From assembly GCA_947589415.1 (NCBI GenBank), contig CANQBP010000011.1, positions 1 through 54,152 on the forward strand: a stretch of 54,152 nucleotides of DNA. The letters run 5' to 3'. The position numbers and the translations under genes were made by a program. The stretch comes from an uncultured Clostridia bacterium (lineage in GTDB: Bacteria > Bacillota > Clostridia > Oscillospirales > Acutalibacteraceae). Below the pieces are notes generated by a model that was not told where the DNA came from, searched no databases, and saw only the letters and a program-made list of their open reading frames with translations. This document shows, one piece after another, positions 44,231-53,254 of this stretch. The first letter of the stretch is position 1, and each line of letters opens with the position of its first letter.

Positions 44231-44463
44231 ATTGTTGTTAAATATATTAGGCTGTGATGAGAAAAAGAACGGCATCTGCACCAAAGAGAAGGGAGCAACG
44301 GTGTGATATCCCCGTGTAAGACCGTTCGGGCTGACTCGGAGTCCTGCAAAAAAATGCAGCGTTTAACCGCGTTAAGGTTTTTGAGCGGCATACGTTTTTG
44401 TGTGCAATTTGGGTGGTAACACGGATTCTTTCGTCCCATGTCGAAAGGATTCGTGTTTTTTTG
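44231..44463 (+). ncRNA. T-box leader of alaS
   Basis: The T-box sequence TGGGTGGTAACACGG (44410-44424) lies before a terminator stem CACGGATTCTTTCG/CGAAAGGATTCGTG (44420-44454) ending in seven T residues. Upstream is stem I with a GATGAGAAA K-turn-like stretch (44257-44265), an ACCAAAGAG stretch and GGGAGC. The UGGU bulge in the T-box pairs with the ACCA end of tRNA-Ala, which has an A discriminator. A GCA alanine codon at 44278-44280 is a candidate specifier. Uncharged tRNA-Ala would stabilise the antiterminator and allow alaS transcription. Confidence 0.9.
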
Positions 44464-44522
44464 AGCAGCGTACCGAAAATAAATGATACAACAGCCAAAA
44501 AATTTATAAAAAGGTGATAAAA

Positions 44523-47150
44523 ATGAAATGGACAGGACTTAACGAACTAAGAGAAAAGTATCTATCTTTCTTTGAGTCAAAGGGGCATTTGCGACTTCCG
44601 AGCTTTCCCCTCATTCCCCGTGATGATAAGAGTCTTCTGCTTATCAATTCGGGTATGGCTCCTATGAAAAAATATTTTACGGGTGAGGTTACACCCCCGC
44701 GCAAGAGAGTTACTACTTGTCAAAAATGTATCCGTACACCCGATATTGAAAGAGTGGGAATTACTGCACGTCACGGAACATTTTTTGAAATGCTCGGCAA
44801 TTTTTCTTTCGGAGATTATTTCAAACACGAAGCTACAAAATGGGCATGGGAATTTTGTACCGATGTGCTTGATTTACCCGTTGATAAAATATGGGTATCA
44901 ATATATGAAAACGATGACGAAGCCTTTAAAATATGGACTGATGAAGTCGGAGTTTCCCCCGACCGTATAGTACGTCTTGGGAAAGAAGATAACTTCTGGG
45001 AACACGGTGAAGGGCCCTGCGGCCCATGCTCCGAGCTTTATTTCGATAGAGGAGAAAAATACGGCTGCGGAAAACCGACCTGCGGTGTCGGCTGCGACTG
45101 CGACAGGTACGTTGAGTTTTGGAATAATGTTTTTACCCAATTTGACAATGACGGAAACGGAAATTATACTCCGCTGGATCACCCGAATATTGATACCGGT
45201 ATGGGACTTGAACGTCTTGCCTGCATAATGCAGGGTGTAGACAACCTTTTCCTTGTTGATACCGTACAAAATATTATGAAAAGAATTTCCGAATTAGTTG
45301 GCGTCAAATACGGAGATAGTGATAAAACGGATATTTCACTGCGTGTTATAACCGATCATATCAGAAGCGTTACATTTATGATTGGTGACGGTGTTACACC
45401 GTCCAACGAAGGAAGAGGATATGTACTCCGCAGACTGCTCAGAAGAGCAGCACGTCACGGCAGACTGCTCGGTGTTTGCGAACCGTTCCTTTACAAAGCA
45501 GTCGATACCGTAATAAACGAAAATCCGGCATATCCGGAACTCTCCGAAAAACGTGAGATTATAGTAAAAATAATCAAAAATGAAGAGGAATCCTTCTGCC
45601 GCACTCTTGATCAGGGTTTTTTACTTCTTAATGAAATAATAGAAAAATCCGAGGTAAACAGGATCTCCGGAGAAGATGCTTTCAAACTTAATGACACATT
45701 CGGTTTCCCGATTGATCTCATTAAGGAAATTGCGGCGGAAAAAGGTATGATCGTCGATCTTGACGGATACGAAAAACTTCTCAAGGAACAGAAAGAAAGA
45801 GCTAAGGCAGCAAGAAAAAATGCCGGTGCCGAGGCATGGCTAAGTGATTCGGTCGATTTCGGTGATATAGAAAAAACTGTATTTCTGGGATACGGACAGC
45901 TCAACTCGGAGTCAAAAATTCTTGCTGTTGTAAAAGACGGAGAAAAAGTAGAGTTTGGCGGCACGGGTGATAATGTTGTAATTGTCCTTGACAAAACGCC
46001 TTTCTATGCCGAAAGCGGAGGACAAATCGGTGATATCGGCACATTAACCGCACAAAACGCTGTTGTTAAGGTTATAGATACCGTCAAAGATAATAACGGT
46101 ATATATATGCATCGTTGTGAGATTACCGAAGGTACTATTGAAAACGGAGATACCGTAAATGCGCAGGTTGATGAGGATACAAGATATAATATAATGCGAA
46201 ATCATACGGCGGCGCATCTTCTTCAAGCAGCACTTCGACAAGTTCTCGGAACTCATGTCGAGCAGGCAGGTCAGCTCGTAACAGCGGATAAGCTGCGTTT
46301 TGACTTTACCCATTTTTCTGCCGTTACACCGCAGGAACTGAAAAAAGTCGAAAGTCTTGTAAACGAACAAATCTTTAAGGGCATCGAAGTCATTACAAAA
46401 GAAATGCCGGCAGACGAGGCTAAAAAACTCGGTGCAATGGCTCTTTTCGGAGAAAAATACGGCGATATCGTCCGTGTTGTAATGGTTGATGAATTTTCCA
46501 AAGAGTTTTGCGGTGGAACACACATTGAAAATACCTCAAAGATCGGACTTTTCCATATCATCGGAGAAAACTCCGTTGCGGCGGGTGTAAGAAGAATTGA
46601 AGCAGTAACGGGACGAGGAGTTCTTTCCGTACTTGATGAAATTACCGATATCGTTACCAAGTCCATGAAGATGTTTAAGGCTACTGCAATTTCAAATTTT
46701 GTTTCGGCAAGTGAAAAAGTGATTGAGGAAATGAAGTCAAAGGATAAGGAAATAGCTTCCCTTACATCTAAGCTCTCCGCACAAAGCGTGGACAGTATGC
46801 TCGCATCGGGAATAGAAAGAAACGGTGTGCGCATAGCTGCCGCAAAGTTCTCCAATACCAATACCGCAACGCTTAAAACAATGACTGACAGATTGCTTGA
46901 TACGGCTCCGGATTGTATTGCCGTGATGTTTGGTATTGACAACGGAAAGGCTAATATATCCGTTGCAGTAGGCAAAGAGGCACAAACCAAAGGTGGTCAT
47001 GCCGGTAAAATCGTTAAGTCTGTTGCCGAACTTGTCGGAGGTAAAGGCGGCGGAAAACCCGAACGTGCTATGGCGGGTGTCGGAGATATTTCAAAAATTG
47101 ATTCCGCACTTGAAAAAATCGAACAAATCATTCTTCAGTATATTAAATAA
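44523..47150 (+). CDS. alaS: Alanyl-tRNA synthetase
   Basis: 875 residues. The class II catalytic core (1-240) shows RTPDIERVGITARHGTFFEM and NFSFGDYFKHEA, followed by the tRNA-binding region, the editing domain with its zinc site (HTAAHLLQAAL and CGGTHIENT), and the C-Ala domain ending at GGKGGGKPERAMAG. It charges tRNA-Ala and clears mis-serinylated product. The ATG at 44523 follows AAGGTG; a GTG three codons upstream overlaps that site. It is controlled by its T-box leader and ends in a hairpin terminator. Confidence 0.97.
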   Translation: MKWTGLNELREKYLSFFESKGHLRLPSFPLIPRDDKSLLLINSGMAPMKKYFTGEVTPPRKRVTTCQKCIRTPDIERVGITARHGTFFEMLGNFSFGDYFKHEATKWAWEFCTDVLDLPVDKIWVSIYENDDEAFKIWTDEVGVSPDRIVRLGKEDNFWEHGEGPCGPCSELYFDRGEKYGCGKPTCGVGCDCDRYVEFWNNVFTQFDNDGNGNYTPLDHPNIDTGMGLERLACIMQGVDNLFLVDTVQNIMKRISELVGVKYGDSDKTDISLRVITDHIRSVTFMIGDGVTPSNEGRGYVLRRLLRRAARHGRLLGVCEPFLYKAVDTVINENPAYPELSEKREIIVKIIKNEEESFCRTLDQGFLLLNEIIEKSEVNRISGEDAFKLNDTFGFPIDLIKEIAAEKGMIVDLDGYEKLLKEQKERAKAARKNAGAEAWLSDSVDFGDIEKTVFLGYGQLNSESKILAVVKDGEKVEFGGTGDNVVIVLDKTPFYAESGGQIGDIGTLTAQNAVVKVIDTVKDNNGIYMHRCEITEGTIENGDTVNAQVDEDTRYNIMRNHTAAHLLQAALRQVLGTHVEQAGQLVTADKLRFDFTHFSAVTPQELKKVESLVNEQIFKGIEVITKEMPADEAKKLGAMALFGEKYGDIVRVVMVDEFSKEFCGGTHIENTSKIGLFHIIGENSVAAGVRRIEAVTGRGVLSVLDEITDIVTKSMKMFKATAISNFVSASEKVIEEMKSKDKEIASLTSKLSAQSVDSMLASGIERNGVRIAAAKFSNTNTATLKTMTDRLLDTAPDCIAVMFGIDNGKANISVAVGKEAQTKGGHAGKIVKSVAELVGGKGGGKPERAMAGVGDISKIDSALEKIEQIILQYIK

Positions 47151-47155
47151 AACAC

Positions 47156-47198
47156 TAAAAATCGAGCGATCACAAACTGATGACCGCTCGATTTTTTT
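47156..47198. terminator. Terminator after alaS
   Basis: AAAATCGAGCG pairs with CGCTCGATTTT across a TGATGA-containing loop, with seven T residues following (47191-47197). The complementary A-tract on the left could also stop the leftward gene ending at 47247. Confidence 0.85.
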
Positions 47199-47246
47199 GC
47201 AACAGCATAAATATCAATGCCGTATTCCGAACTTAAAAAATTGATT

Positions 47247-48944
47247 TCATAGGGACATTCCGTTATTACCCGCTATGGAAGGTATAGAGGGCGACTCTGC
47301 GGGCGAAAATACATTTTCGTATTCCTCTTTTGTAATACCGAAAAGATTTTTTTGCGCATTGATCGTATTCATTTCCGGCTCGGAAGAAACACCTATTTTT
47401 ATCGAAACCGAAGAGCCCGAAGGTGTACCGTACGAAGAATTTACGGGTATATCAAAACTAAATTCGACAGAATTTTTATCCTTTTTTACATCACATACAT
47501 AAGAATTACCGCCAAAAGTTAATTTGAGCTTACCGTTAGCATCATCATAATCCAACCTTGCAATCTCTTGACTTTCCGTATTGCCGCCTTTGTTTAAATC
47601 AGCACTGAGAACATAAGATACCGTTCCGTCTTTTACTTCTTTATACAGCGTTGCACTCGCAGTAAAAATACCGCTCGTACCGGTAATCTTAATATTCATA
47701 TAAGGATCTCTTGAAAATTCCAGCGTGAGCTTAACATTTGCAGAATTAGAAGAAGAATTTTTAAACTCAAACTCAAGTTTCGCTATTTCATTGTTGTCCT
47801 TCCTCATATGGTTCTTAACAACAATCACCATATTTTTTGCTTGTGAAGATTCGGTAATGGACGAAATCAATTCATCTGCACTTTCTTCAACTTTTTTCCT
47901 ATACTCATCATAATTTTCGATTTTATCCTTATTTTCGGATAAATAGTTCAAAAACTCGGTCTTTACATCGTTACAAATTGCAACAATGGCATTATAATCA
48001 AACGTATATGTAACTGTATCAACAGCAACATCGCTGCCGTTTACGGTTGTGTTTCCCTCATCAACAGTTACATTACAGTCCTGCTCGATTTTTTTAATGA
48101 TATTGTCGAAAAGTCCTTCTAAATCATTCTTTGAACTGTCACCGTTCGATAATTTGCTGTACATTTCCTCAACCCGCTCGATTAACGTATTGAATTGTTC
48201 CTGCGTGACATTCAAAACATTATCCTTTGCGGGAGAGAAGATAGAATTTTCTGCCTGTTCTCTGATTTTTCCCGGCTCAATATAGTACTGACCGCTTTTG
48301 TCGGGTAAATTAAAATTAAAATCAACCCTGTCGATATTACTGTAAAGCTCAAACAGAATATTCTGCACAGAACTTGTATCATTCGGAACTGCACCAAAAT
48401 TTGACTTAAAATAATACTTATTTTCGGGAACATTATATGAGAACTGCATATCCGAGGAAAAACTTCCGACGGCGTTTGTATCGTTACCGTTTAATTCTGT
48501 CGAAACGCCTATATTACCCTTTTCCTCACAATTATTCAATACCGCAAAAATGTCATTGTCTTCCGTACCGCTGTTGTTAAAAAACGTCTGATAGGAACTA
48601 AAAACATACTTTGTCGGATTATCTGACAGGTATTTTCTCTCTAACCTGTTTTTGATGAAAATAAAACCGAAAACTCCCAAAAGTGCGACCAAAAGTGCAA
48701 TAAGCGCAATAATAATGCTCTTTTTTACAACAGATGACGACCTTTTGCTTTCGACAACTTCTGCCGAACCTGATGACATAAAAGCAGGGGTTGAAAAATC
48801 ATTACTCATGTTTTGAAAATTTTGTGTGTACGGGTTAGCATTGGAACTGCTGCCGTTCATTTGGTTCGCATCAAGTCTGCTGCCGCATGACAAACAAAAT
48901 ATTTCATTATCCCCGCATTCTTTTCCGCATTGCGGACAAAACAT
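47247..48944 (-). CDS. Zinc-ribbon membrane protein with large extracellular domain
   Basis: 565 residues. A zinc ribbon opens it (CPQCGKECGDNEIFCLSC, cysteines at 3, 6, 17 and 20). A Ser/Asn/Gln-rich linker leads to one membrane helix (about 76-98), so the ribbon faces the cytoplasm and about 460 residues lie outside. The outer part is mostly beta-like with Asn/Ser-rich stretches and two similar halves separated by an acidic helical region (about 240-345). I do not recognise an enzyme motif. Families with this layout are common in clostridia and of unknown function. The ATG at 48944 follows AAAGGAG; upstream in-frame starts lack one. Confidence 0.7.
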   Translation of the reverse strand: MFCPQCGKECGDNEIFCLSCGSRLDANQMNGSSSNANPYTQNFQNMSNDFSTPAFMSSGSAEVVESKRSSSVVKKSIIIALIALLVALLGVFGFIFIKNRLERKYLSDNPTKYVFSSYQTFFNNSGTEDNDIFAVLNNCEEKGNIGVSTELNGNDTNAVGSFSSDMQFSYNVPENKYYFKSNFGAVPNDTSSVQNILFELYSNIDRVDFNFNLPDKSGQYYIEPGKIREQAENSIFSPAKDNVLNVTQEQFNTLIERVEEMYSKLSNGDSSKNDLEGLFDNIIKKIEQDCNVTVDEGNTTVNGSDVAVDTVTYTFDYNAIVAICNDVKTEFLNYLSENKDKIENYDEYRKKVEESADELISSITESSQAKNMVIVVKNHMRKDNNEIAKLEFEFKNSSSNSANVKLTLEFSRDPYMNIKITGTSGIFTASATLYKEVKDGTVSYVLSADLNKGGNTESQEIARLDYDDANGKLKLTFGGNSYVCDVKKDKNSVEFSFDIPVNSSYGTPSGSSVSIKIGVSSEPEMNTINAQKNLFGITKEEYENVFSPAESPSIPSIAGNNGMSL

Positions 48945-48988
48945 AAAAATCACTCCTTTTTGTAATGTATAACAAATTTCGCCATATC

Positions 48989-49016
48989 CGCAGGTATTGC
49001 GGTCAATCGCAGGTAT
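48989..49016. repeat. Tandem operator-like direct repeats upstream of the zinc-ribbon gene
   Basis: CGCAGGTAT occurs twice (48989-48997 and 49008-49016), 19 bases apart start to start, about two helical turns. On the minus strand they read ATACCTGCG on either side of a TTGACC, about 60 bases before the zinc-ribbon start. The -10 for that TTGACC is poor. Confidence 0.45.
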
Positions 49017-49030
49017 ATCCGTATTTCTAT

Positions 49031-49435
49031 GTATTCTCCGACATCTTAGCTGCAGTAACAACCCCGTGCGTTATTATGAAAATGCCTTACAGCATATCAT
49101 ACGAAACGAAAATCACAAGCCGGAAATAAACAATTTCGTGAAAAATCGGATAATATTGAACCGCATCACGCAACGATAAATTCGGACATCAAGTTATGCG
49201 TCTGTTACTACATATATGCTGATGATCTTTCTATCAAACAAAAATAAATAAAACAGAACTTTTATCCTGTCCGTTTTGATCATCTCGGAATACGTGAACA
49301 TATGCATAATATATGCCCACCTTGATTATACATCAAAAAAAGTAAAATGCGTCAATTTTATATAAAATTTTATATTTTTGTATATACTCACAAAATATGG
49401 ACGGGATTTTTTATTAAATTCACCAATTCTTACGT
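49031..49435. other. Intergenic region, no supportable gene
   Basis: About 400 bases between two leftward genes. The first half reads as open but unrecognisable fragments, possibly decayed coding sequence. The second half (49250-49435) is AT-rich. A minus-strand TATAAT (49325-49330) has a TTGACG 19 bases upstream, a possible distant promoter of the zinc-ribbon gene. Confidence 0.4.
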
Positions 49436-50419
49436 TTAACGTGTACCGCTCTTTTCCTTAAATACATCAATACTATTTCCGTCTGAAGCAAGTATAACAC
49501 AACCGTCATAGTCGGTTCTGCAAATTGATGCACCCGCCTCGTTTATCCTTTTTACGGTATCGTTGTTTGGCAGATATTTATTACCCTTACCCACAGAAAT
49601 TACGGCATATTTTGGACATACTGCCTCTATAAATTCACTTGACGTTCCGGTTTTGCTTCCGTGGTGGGAAACTTTAAGAATATCCGCAGATATGTCCGCA
49701 TTATTTTTAAGCAGCTCATTTTCCGCCGCATTACCCGCATCACCTGTAAAAAGCACAGATATATCTTTATATGAAATTTTAACAACTATCGAATTGTCAT
49801 TATCGTTACTGTATTGTTTATCGGGTGATAAAACATCTACATACAAATCACCGACTTTATATCTGCCGATTTCGGGGCTTTCTATACTAATATCATATTT
49901 TTGAGCAATTTCATACATAATTTTTTCATTTTCGGTCATATCCTCTTTTTCATCATATGCATATTTGTTTATCCACATACCGTGTATTTTGAATTTTTCG
50001 GCAATATGTGAAAAATCGCCTATGTGGTCACTGTCATTATGAGTTGCTATAAATAAATCTATATCATCTGTACCGAAATGTTGAAGATATTCCGCTGATG
50101 TACCGTTAAGGGAATACTCCCCCGCATCGATCATCAGATCCGTATTTTCAGTATGTACAAGAATTGCATCTCCGTTGCCTACATCAATAAAATGAACAGA
50201 AAAAGGATATGAATCGGCATTTGAAGAAAACTCGGACATTCCGAAAAATTTATATACACTTTTGCTTATAACGTCATACGTTCCCGATATGTATAAGAAA
50301 TAAAAAGCAATCACCAAAAATACAGACATCACAGATATAAAATATGCCATGAACTGTCTGTATTTTTTCCTGATTTTAAATTGCTGCCACGAATTAAGAT
50401 ATTTATATGTTTTCTTCAT
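49436..50419 (-). CDS. ComEC-like metallo-beta-lactamase-fold hydrolase, membrane-anchored
   Basis: 327 residues. A basic N-terminus and one membrane helix (about 24-45) precede an external metallo-beta-lactamase fold like the C-terminal domain of ComEC: FIDVGNGDAILV, ATHNDSDHIGD (the HxDxDH metal motif), VLFTGDAGNAAENE and VSHHGSKTGTS. Relatives of this kind degrade DNA or RNA outside the cell or have unknown roles; ComEC's channel domain is absent, so it is not the DNA uptake channel. It overlaps the upstream CNNM gene by 17 bases, so translation is coupled. Confidence 0.85.
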   Translation of the reverse strand: MKKTYKYLNSWQQFKIRKKYRQFMAYFISVMSVFLVIAFYFLYISGTYDVISKSVYKFFGMSEFSSNADSYPFSVHFIDVGNGDAILVHTENTDLMIDAGEYSLNGTSAEYLQHFGTDDIDLFIATHNDSDHIGDFSHIAEKFKIHGMWINKYAYDEKEDMTENEKIMYEIAQKYDISIESPEIGRYKVGDLYVDVLSPDKQYSNDNDNSIVVKISYKDISVLFTGDAGNAAENELLKNNADISADILKVSHHGSKTGTSSEFIEAVCPKYAVISVGKGNKYLPNNDTVKRINEAGASICRTDYDGCVILASDGNSIDVFKEKSGTR

Positions 50420-51680
50420 TTGATTTCGGTAGGTAAATCATTATTATTGAATTTATACGCTGATCTTCGATATCGGTAACGGTAATTTTGAGTTCTTTAT
50501 ATTCAAAGGACGAATTAACTTCCGGTATATCACCTATTTGTTCAATAACCCAGCCGCCGACAGATTTACTGTTGGAGTCAATGTATTTGTCATCTTTATC
50601 AATAAGCTCAAGCATATCATCAATATTCATATCTCCGCTTATCTCATACATATTATCTTGAAGTTTTTTGAATTTATGCTCTACTTCTTCGTCCTCGTCC
50701 CATATATCACCCACAAGCTGCTCAAGGAGATCCTCCATTGTCACTATTCCTAATGTTCCTCCGTAATCATCGGTAACGATTGCAATATGGATCTTCTTAT
50801 ACTTGAAATCCGCAAGAAGTGATGAAAGTTTTTTACTTCTGTACACAAAGTGCGCAGGCTGAATTAAATTCCTTATGTCCGGGGATGCATTTCCCAATAA
50901 CGCTTCGAGATAATCCCTCGTGTGAAGTATTCCTACTATATTGTCGATATTTTCCTTATATACGGGTATCCTCGTATATCTCTCGGCAAGAATTATCTCC
51001 TTTATCTTCTCGACATCTTCATCTATATCAATAGCAGTCATATCCACTCTTGGCGTAAGAATATCGTAAGCCGTTTTTTCATCAAAATCAAGTGCCGACT
51101 GCACCAATTCGCTCTCCTGCTCCTCCAATACGCCTTCCTCTTCGATACTCTCAACGATAAACTTTAATTCGTCCTCGGTAACACTCGGTTCTTTTTCCTT
51201 ATTTCTATTTCTCACGGCAACTTTGGCAAAAGCATTTTTTATTTTCAGCAGTATAAAACTGAACGGCGTAAGGAGTGTCATAATAAACAGTAATATCGGT
51301 GCTGTCGAAATACAAATATTTTCATTGTTTTCTATCGCAAAGTTTTTAGGAAGTACCTCACCGCATATAAGCACTACGATAGTTATTACTACCGTACTTA
51401 CGATAGTACCCGCCGCATCACCCAAAAAAGAAACAAACATCAATGTTGCTAATGACGAAGAGGCTATATTAACAATATTATTGCCCACCAAAATTGCAGA
51501 AAGCGCCTTATCGTAATTTTCGGTTATATAAAATGCCTTTTCAGCTTTTTTATCCCCATTCTCCGCTTTATTTTTAAGCCTGATTTTGCTTACCGACGAA
51601 AATGCGGTTTCGGTTGCGGAAAAGAATGCCGAACACATTATCAAAACTGTTATTATAGCCACCATAAGCCATATATTCAA
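50403..51680 (-). CDS. CNNM/CorC (hemolysin-family) membrane protein with CBS domains
   Basis: 425 residues. An N-terminal DUF21/CNNM membrane domain (three to four helices, with CSAFFSATETAFSSVSKIRL) is followed by a CBS pair (about 195-320: ILTPRVDMTAID, RYTRIPVY, GGTLGIVTMEDLLEQLVGD) and a CorC-HlyC C-terminal domain (GGWVIEQIGDIPE). Relatives move or regulate magnesium. The start is a TTG at 51680 with AGGAG 8 bases before; the ATG at 51755 and its extra 25 codons are unlike the family. A consensus promoter lies about 275 bases upstream, leaving a long leader. Confidence 0.88.
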   Translation of the reverse strand: MNIWLMVAIITVLIMCSAFFSATETAFSSVSKIRLKNKAENGDKKAEKAFYITENYDKALSAILVGNNIVNIASSSLATLMFVSFLGDAAGTIVSTVVITIVVLICGEVLPKNFAIENNENICISTAPILLFIMTLLTPFSFILLKIKNAFAKVAVRNRNKEKEPSVTEDELKFIVESIEEEGVLEEQESELVQSALDFDEKTAYDILTPRVDMTAIDIDEDVEKIKEIILAERYTRIPVYKENIDNIVGILHTRDYLEALLGNASPDIRNLIQPAHFVYRSKKLSSLLADFKYKKIHIAIVTDDYGGTLGIVTMEDLLEQLVGDIWDEDEEVEHKFKKLQDNMYEISGDMNIDDMLELIDKDDKYIDSNSKSVGGWVIEQIGDIPEVNSSFEYKELKITVTDIEDQRINSIIMIYLPKSNEENI

Positions 51681-51949
51681 AAAAATCACTCCTGTTTTTT
51701 TATTATCCGTGCCGAACTTTATTTTAATACGTCCTCGGACTTCAGCATACTGCAATCATCGTTATACATATAATCAAATCCGACCGGAAATCGAAACTTC
51801 GTACAATTGCTTCTTAACGACTATGTACATTCATTCTCTATTCAGAAATACATCATTACAAAACTTTCAGCTCCGATCCGTGAAACAACCGTATTTTATG
51901 ACATACTGATTTTTCTGCAAAATTACCCGACCTTCAATAAAATCATTCA
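51681..51949 (-). promoter_or_regulatory. Long untranslated leader of the CNNM gene
   Basis: About 270 bases between the predicted transcript start and the TTG codon. I see no M-box, yybP-ykoY or other riboswitch core that I can name, and no terminator with a T-run just before the start. Length alone suggests post-transcriptional control of a metal-related gene. Confidence 0.4.
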
Positions 51950-51955
51950 TTACAG

Positions 51956-51984
51956 ATTATAATGCTTTGCACCGATATTGTCAA
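51956..51984 (-). promoter_or_regulatory. Consensus promoter of the CNNM/ComEC-like operon
   Basis: On the minus strand TTGACA (51979-51984), exactly 17 bases, and TATAAT (51956-51961), both perfect. No other leftward gene lies between it and 51680. Confidence 0.8.
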
Positions 51985-52089
51985 GATACTTGAAATATTC
52001 CGACAAAATATTATAAACAAGTTGCGTGATGTACTATCATGTCCGGTTTAATAAATTTTATTTCATACTCATTAAATTGTAACCATGTA

Positions 52090-52155
52090 AAAAATAAAAG
52101 CAAATGTTATCATTCTTTTCCGAGGTATCATAAAAACAGAATGATAGCATTTGCT
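52090..52155 (-). terminator. Terminator of the YtxH-like gene
   Basis: On the minus strand AGCAAATGCTATCATTCT pairs with AGAATGATAACATTTGCT (52099-52155, 18 bp with one mismatch), followed by TTTTATTTTTT. It begins about 23 bases after the stop at 52178. Confidence 0.85.
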
Positions 52156-52177
52156 CCAAAGTGTTAAAAATTTGTCC

Positions 52178-52357
52178 TTATTTAAACATATCCTGAACGC
52201 TTTCTATAACTCCCTCTACTGTTCCGAGCGCCCTGTTTATTCTCTTCCTGCTTTTTTTGCTGTCCTTTAGTACAGTCGAACCTATTATTCCGAGCATTGC
52301 TCCTGCCGCAAGACCTAATCCGATACCTTTGAACATCGTAGCCGTATTTCTTACCAT
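52178..52357 (-). CDS. Small YtxH-like membrane protein
   Basis: 59 residues: MVRNTATMFKG, a glycine-rich membrane helix (IGLGLAAGAMLGIIGSTVL), then a basic/amphipathic tail (KDSKKSRKRINRALGTV). This is the shape of short YtxH-type proteins found in many Firmicutes, of unknown function and often general stress-linked. The ATG at 52357 follows GGAGG by 11 bases; the longer upstream reading would add an unlikely 14 residues. It is a monocistronic gene with its own terminator. Confidence 0.7.
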   Translation of the reverse strand: MVRNTATMFKGIGLGLAAGAMLGIIGSTVLKDSKKSRKRINRALGTVEGVIESVQDMFK

Positions 52358-52602
52358 TATATAAAACCTCCATATTACAAACAGATATTTTGTTTTCATA
52401 TAAAATTATCCCCTTGATTTTACAATTTATACATTTCGTTTTATGCAAACCTTTCTCATTAAGTATTTCATATAAGTATGTTCTTTATTCGGATAGACTC
52501 AATATATATGGTCACACTAAACAATAAATCGGTGAAAATAACTTTTGTTTTGGACAAGTAACCGTTTTTTAGTAAAATACTATAATTTTTCAAGACTTTT
52601 AT
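52358..52602. other. Divergent intergenic region
   Basis: AT-rich, no gene. On the minus strand TTGTAA with TATATG 17 bases on is a weak possible promoter for the YtxH-like gene. Confidence 0.4.
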
Positions 52603-52631
52603 TTGACAAACTGCTGAATAATAGTTATAAT
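52603..52631 (+). promoter_or_regulatory. Consensus sigma-A promoter of the DUF6465 gene
   Basis: TTGACA (52603-52608), 17-base spacer, TATAAT (52626-52631), both perfect consensus, predicting high basal expression. A leader of about 80 bases follows before the ATG. Confidence 0.88.
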
Positions 52632-52717
52632 TCAATTAAAACAAAGCGCATTTATTTTGATTTGCCTTGTTTTACCATGTTCAACACGATAATTTTTTTG
52701 AAAGAGGGAAATTCATC

Positions 52718-53101
52718 ATGGCTAGAGCTAAGAAAGAAACTGCTAAGGCAACTGAAGAAAAAGAAACGGTAGTCAAGGCTGAACCTGTTACCGAGGTTAA
52801 GGCTGTAAAGACAGAGGCTGAGGCAAAGACGGAAACCAAAGCTGCAAAAAGCGTTAAAGCCGAGTCCGCCGAAGTCAAGAAAACAGCTTCCAAGACCGTT
52901 AAGGAAACAATCAAGTGTACGATTGAGTTTGGCGGCAAGAATACAACTATCGAAGAGATTGTTAATTCTATCAAAGAGAATTACAAGTCTGAAGGAAATA
53001 AGGCTGCTATTAAAACACTTGATGTTTACATTCAGCCCGAAAAGAATGTTGCTTACTATGTTGTAAACGGTGAAGCAGAAGGAAAGAGCATTGATTTCTG
53101 A
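52718..53101 (+). CDS. DUF6465 family protein with Lys/Ala/Glu-rich N-terminal tail
   Basis: 127 residues. The first 62 are a low-complexity, highly charged tail made of repeated Lys, Ala, Glu, Thr and Val (for example KTEAEAKTETKAAKSVKA), histone-H1-like in composition. The C-terminal half (IKCTIEFGGKNTTIEEIVNS, then KENYKSEGNKAA and LDVYIQPEKNVAYYVVNGE) is the compact domain named DUF6465, common in clostridia. There is no signal or membrane segment. Function is unknown; the basic tail could bind nucleic acid, which is inference only. GAGGGAAATTCATC precedes the ATG. Strong promoter and terminator make it a one-gene unit. Confidence 0.8.
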   Translation: MARAKKETAKATEEKETVVKAEPVTEVKAVKTEAEAKTETKAAKSVKAESAEVKKTASKTVKETIKCTIEFGGKNTTIEEIVNSIKENYKSEGNKAAIKTLDVYIQPEKNVAYYVVNGEAEGKSIDF

Positions 53102-53118
53102 TATTTGAAAAGATTGGG

Positions 53119-53160
53119 AACGGATCGGCATTTGTGTGCCGATCCGTTCTTTTTCTTTAT
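53119..53160 (+). terminator. Terminator of the DUF6465 gene
   Basis: AACGGATCGGCA (53119-53130) and TGCCGATCCGTT (53137-53148) form a perfect 12-bp stem with a 6-base loop, followed by CTTTTTCTTTATTT. Confidence 0.92.
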
Positions 53161-53254
53161 TTGAACAGAATCCGAACAAAAATATTTCGATAAAGCCCAA
53201 AACAGCAGGATTAGTAATTTTATTAAAAAATTTACTAAAAAATCAATTTTTTTG

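Noticed and set aside
51681-51949. M-box magnesium riboswitch in the CNNM leader
   Set aside because: No conserved M-box core sequence is present on the minus strand.
51760-52050. Possible transposase remnants between the CNNM and YtxH-like genes
   Set aside because: Short open pieces only. Most of the stretch is better explained as promoter and leader of the CNNM gene, and no IS family was recognised.
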